From Vibrio cincinnatiensis DSM 19608 (GTDB lineage Bacteria > Pseudomonadota > Gammaproteobacteria > Enterobacterales > Vibrionaceae), in contig NZ_FUXB01000014.1 in the NCBI RefSeq assembly GCF_900167345.1, positions 1 through 64,000 on the forward strand: a DNA stretch of 64,000 nt. The letters run 5' to 3'. Below, one piece after another: positions 63,241 through 64,000 of this stretch. The position numbers and the translations under genes are program-made. The notes beneath the pieces are model-generated. The model was given only the letters and a program-made list of their open reading frames with translations. It had not been told where the DNA came from and made no database searches. Positions within the stretch are counted from its first letter, which is position 1, and each line of letters starts with the position of its first letter.

Positions 63241-64000
63241 TTAATTAGCCAGTATGTTTTTGATCATTGCATCTGCTTGGGCTAAATAGTGGCCACCAAA
63301 ATGGTTGCAGTAATTGAGTATTAGGTAAAGGTTATAGATGTGCTTTCGTTCTTCATAGCGAGTATCTAGAGGATAGACACTCTCATAACCTTGATAAAAC
63401 TCGGGTTTAAATCCACCAAATAGTTCTGTGGCCGCGAGATCACACTCTCTGTCCCCCCAATAACAAGCGGGATCATAACCGATAGGGCCTGTCACGGATT
63501 GAGCGACATTACTGGACCACAAGGCGCCATGCAGTAATGCTGGCCTTGGCATATGTGGGCCAAGTTTTTGTTTGATCAACTCGACAAATTCATCAATATC
63601 AACCAGAGCTATCCCTTTTTCTTTGAGCAATTGCAGTTGCCAGCCAATACGTTGCTCAGCAAAAAAGAGCCCCCATTTCTTATGCCAAGGGTTAGGTTGT
63701 ATTACGGTGCCTAAATGATTTTCTACATCAAATCCATATTCTTTTTGTTCACCCCACTGGTGGAGCTTTGCTAACTGTTGTCCAAACAGATAACTCTGTT
63801 CGGGATCATCGAGAGGTTTAGTCGGTAGGTAGTTGAGGATAATAAAAGCGTGGTTTTTGGTTGTCCCAACGAGTATAGGAATGGGAACCGTGATGGACTG
63901 ACTTTCAGCCAAAAGCCTCAAGTTATCAGCTTCCAGCTCATAGTGATGGATAAAATCACGTTGGTTAACCTTCACAAAGTAGCGTTCAGCGTCATCGGAA
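63241..64000 (-). CDS. fructosamine-3-kinase family protein (YniA-like), partial, catalytic Asp replaced
   Basis: At least 253 aa; the frame stays open to the window edge and continues upstream (residues RYFVK before the first in-window GTG match YniA), so the start is outside. It is close to E. coli YniA: LHQWGE, FFAEQRIGWQL and GYDPACYWGDRECDLA with the metal-binding Asp. However, the catalytic-loop motif HGDLW is HGALW here (Ala codon at 63523-63525), losing the catalytic base. It may be an inactive kinase or a recent mutant. Convergent with ybjQ. Confidence 0.87.
   Translation of the reverse strand, partial: SDDAERYFVKVNQRDFIHHYELEADNLRLLAESQSITVPIPILVGTTKNHAFIILNYLPTKPLDDPEQSYLFGQQLAKLHQWGEQKEYGFDVENHLGTVIQPNPWHKKWGLFFAEQRIGWQLQLLKEKGIALVDIDEFVELIKQKLGPHMPRPALLHGALWSSNVAQSVTGPIGYDPACYWGDRECDLAATELFGGFKPEFYQGYESVYPLDTRYEERKHIYNLYLILNYCNHFGGHYLAQADAMIKNILAN

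Noticed and set aside
1..64000. CRISPR array, tRNA/rRNA genes, prophage or integron attC sites
   Set aside because: No regularly spaced repeats, no cloverleaf or rRNA-like sequence and no phage structural genes were recognised by reading; a tRNAscan or Rfam run could still find small RNAs.

Overview
The window looks like chromosomal DNA of a Vibrio or a close relative (Vibrionaceae). The evidence is a NorM close to the V. cholerae protein, a TonB2-type system with TtpC, an exported ATP-dependent DNA ligase, HrpA, AapJQMP, UgpBAEC, QueE/QueC, and gene neighbourhoods I remember from V. cholerae chromosome I. Genes are dense, mostly with clear Shine-Dalgarno sites and hairpin terminators. I saw no rRNA, tRNA, CRISPR array or prophage.

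Layout. 1-290: 5' part of an IS110-family element against the 3' end of rlmI. 290-7430: rlmI, acylphosphatase, tusE, yccA and a polar/general amino-acid ABC importer (aapJQMP). 7.8-11.5 kb: a CysG-N-like siroheme protein, a YidA-type phosphatase, queosine genes queE-queC and a 74-aa gene behind a LexA-like box. 11.6-18.2 kb: a 49-aa membrane peptide behind a nested dyad, an unknown gene, then an operon of a membrane-anchored DUF2760 protein and two atypical Hsp70s behind a sigma32-like promoter. 18.5-31.9 kb: diguanylate cyclase, DEDDh exonuclease, TerB-like protein, azoR, hrpA, a small outer-membrane barrel, a LysR/MFS pair, GNAT, and a NUDIX-PAP2 fusion. 32-40.5 kb: EAL phosphodiesterase, a GINT1-like beta-propeller protein, and the ugp system (ugpBAEC, DeoR-type regulator, ugpQ) with a PHO-box-like site. 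40.9-49.2 kb: an eight-gene chemosensory cluster. 49.2-54.2 kb: a TonB2 operon behind a Fur-box-like site. 54.3-58.5 kb: patatin, periplasmic DNA ligase, norM, ribE. 58.5-62.5 kb: a phosphonate-type ABC importer (phnDCEE) bracketed by IS4-like ends and a 10-bp direct repeat. 62.5-64 kb: CPXCG protein, YbjQ, and a fructosamine-kinase-like protein whose catalytic Asp is Ala.

How it works together. Phosphorus acquisition (ugp, phn, ugpQ), iron uptake energisation (TonB2) and amino-acid import (aap) dominate transport. c-di-GMP turnover (one GGDEF, one EAL protein) and chemotaxis make up signalling. Two sigma32-like promoters (yccA and the Hsp70 operon) point to envelope and protein quality control.

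The strongest unusual signals are: (1) the phn operon as apparent cargo of a decayed IS4-family element inserted at the ribE terminator, with a target-site duplication; (2) the heat-shock-type DUF2760/Hsp70/Hsp70 module; (3) the LexA-box small gene; (4) enzymes that look inactivated at key residues (fructosamine kinase, the PAP2 half of the NUDIX-PAP2 fusion, the degraded methylase tail of the siroheme protein).
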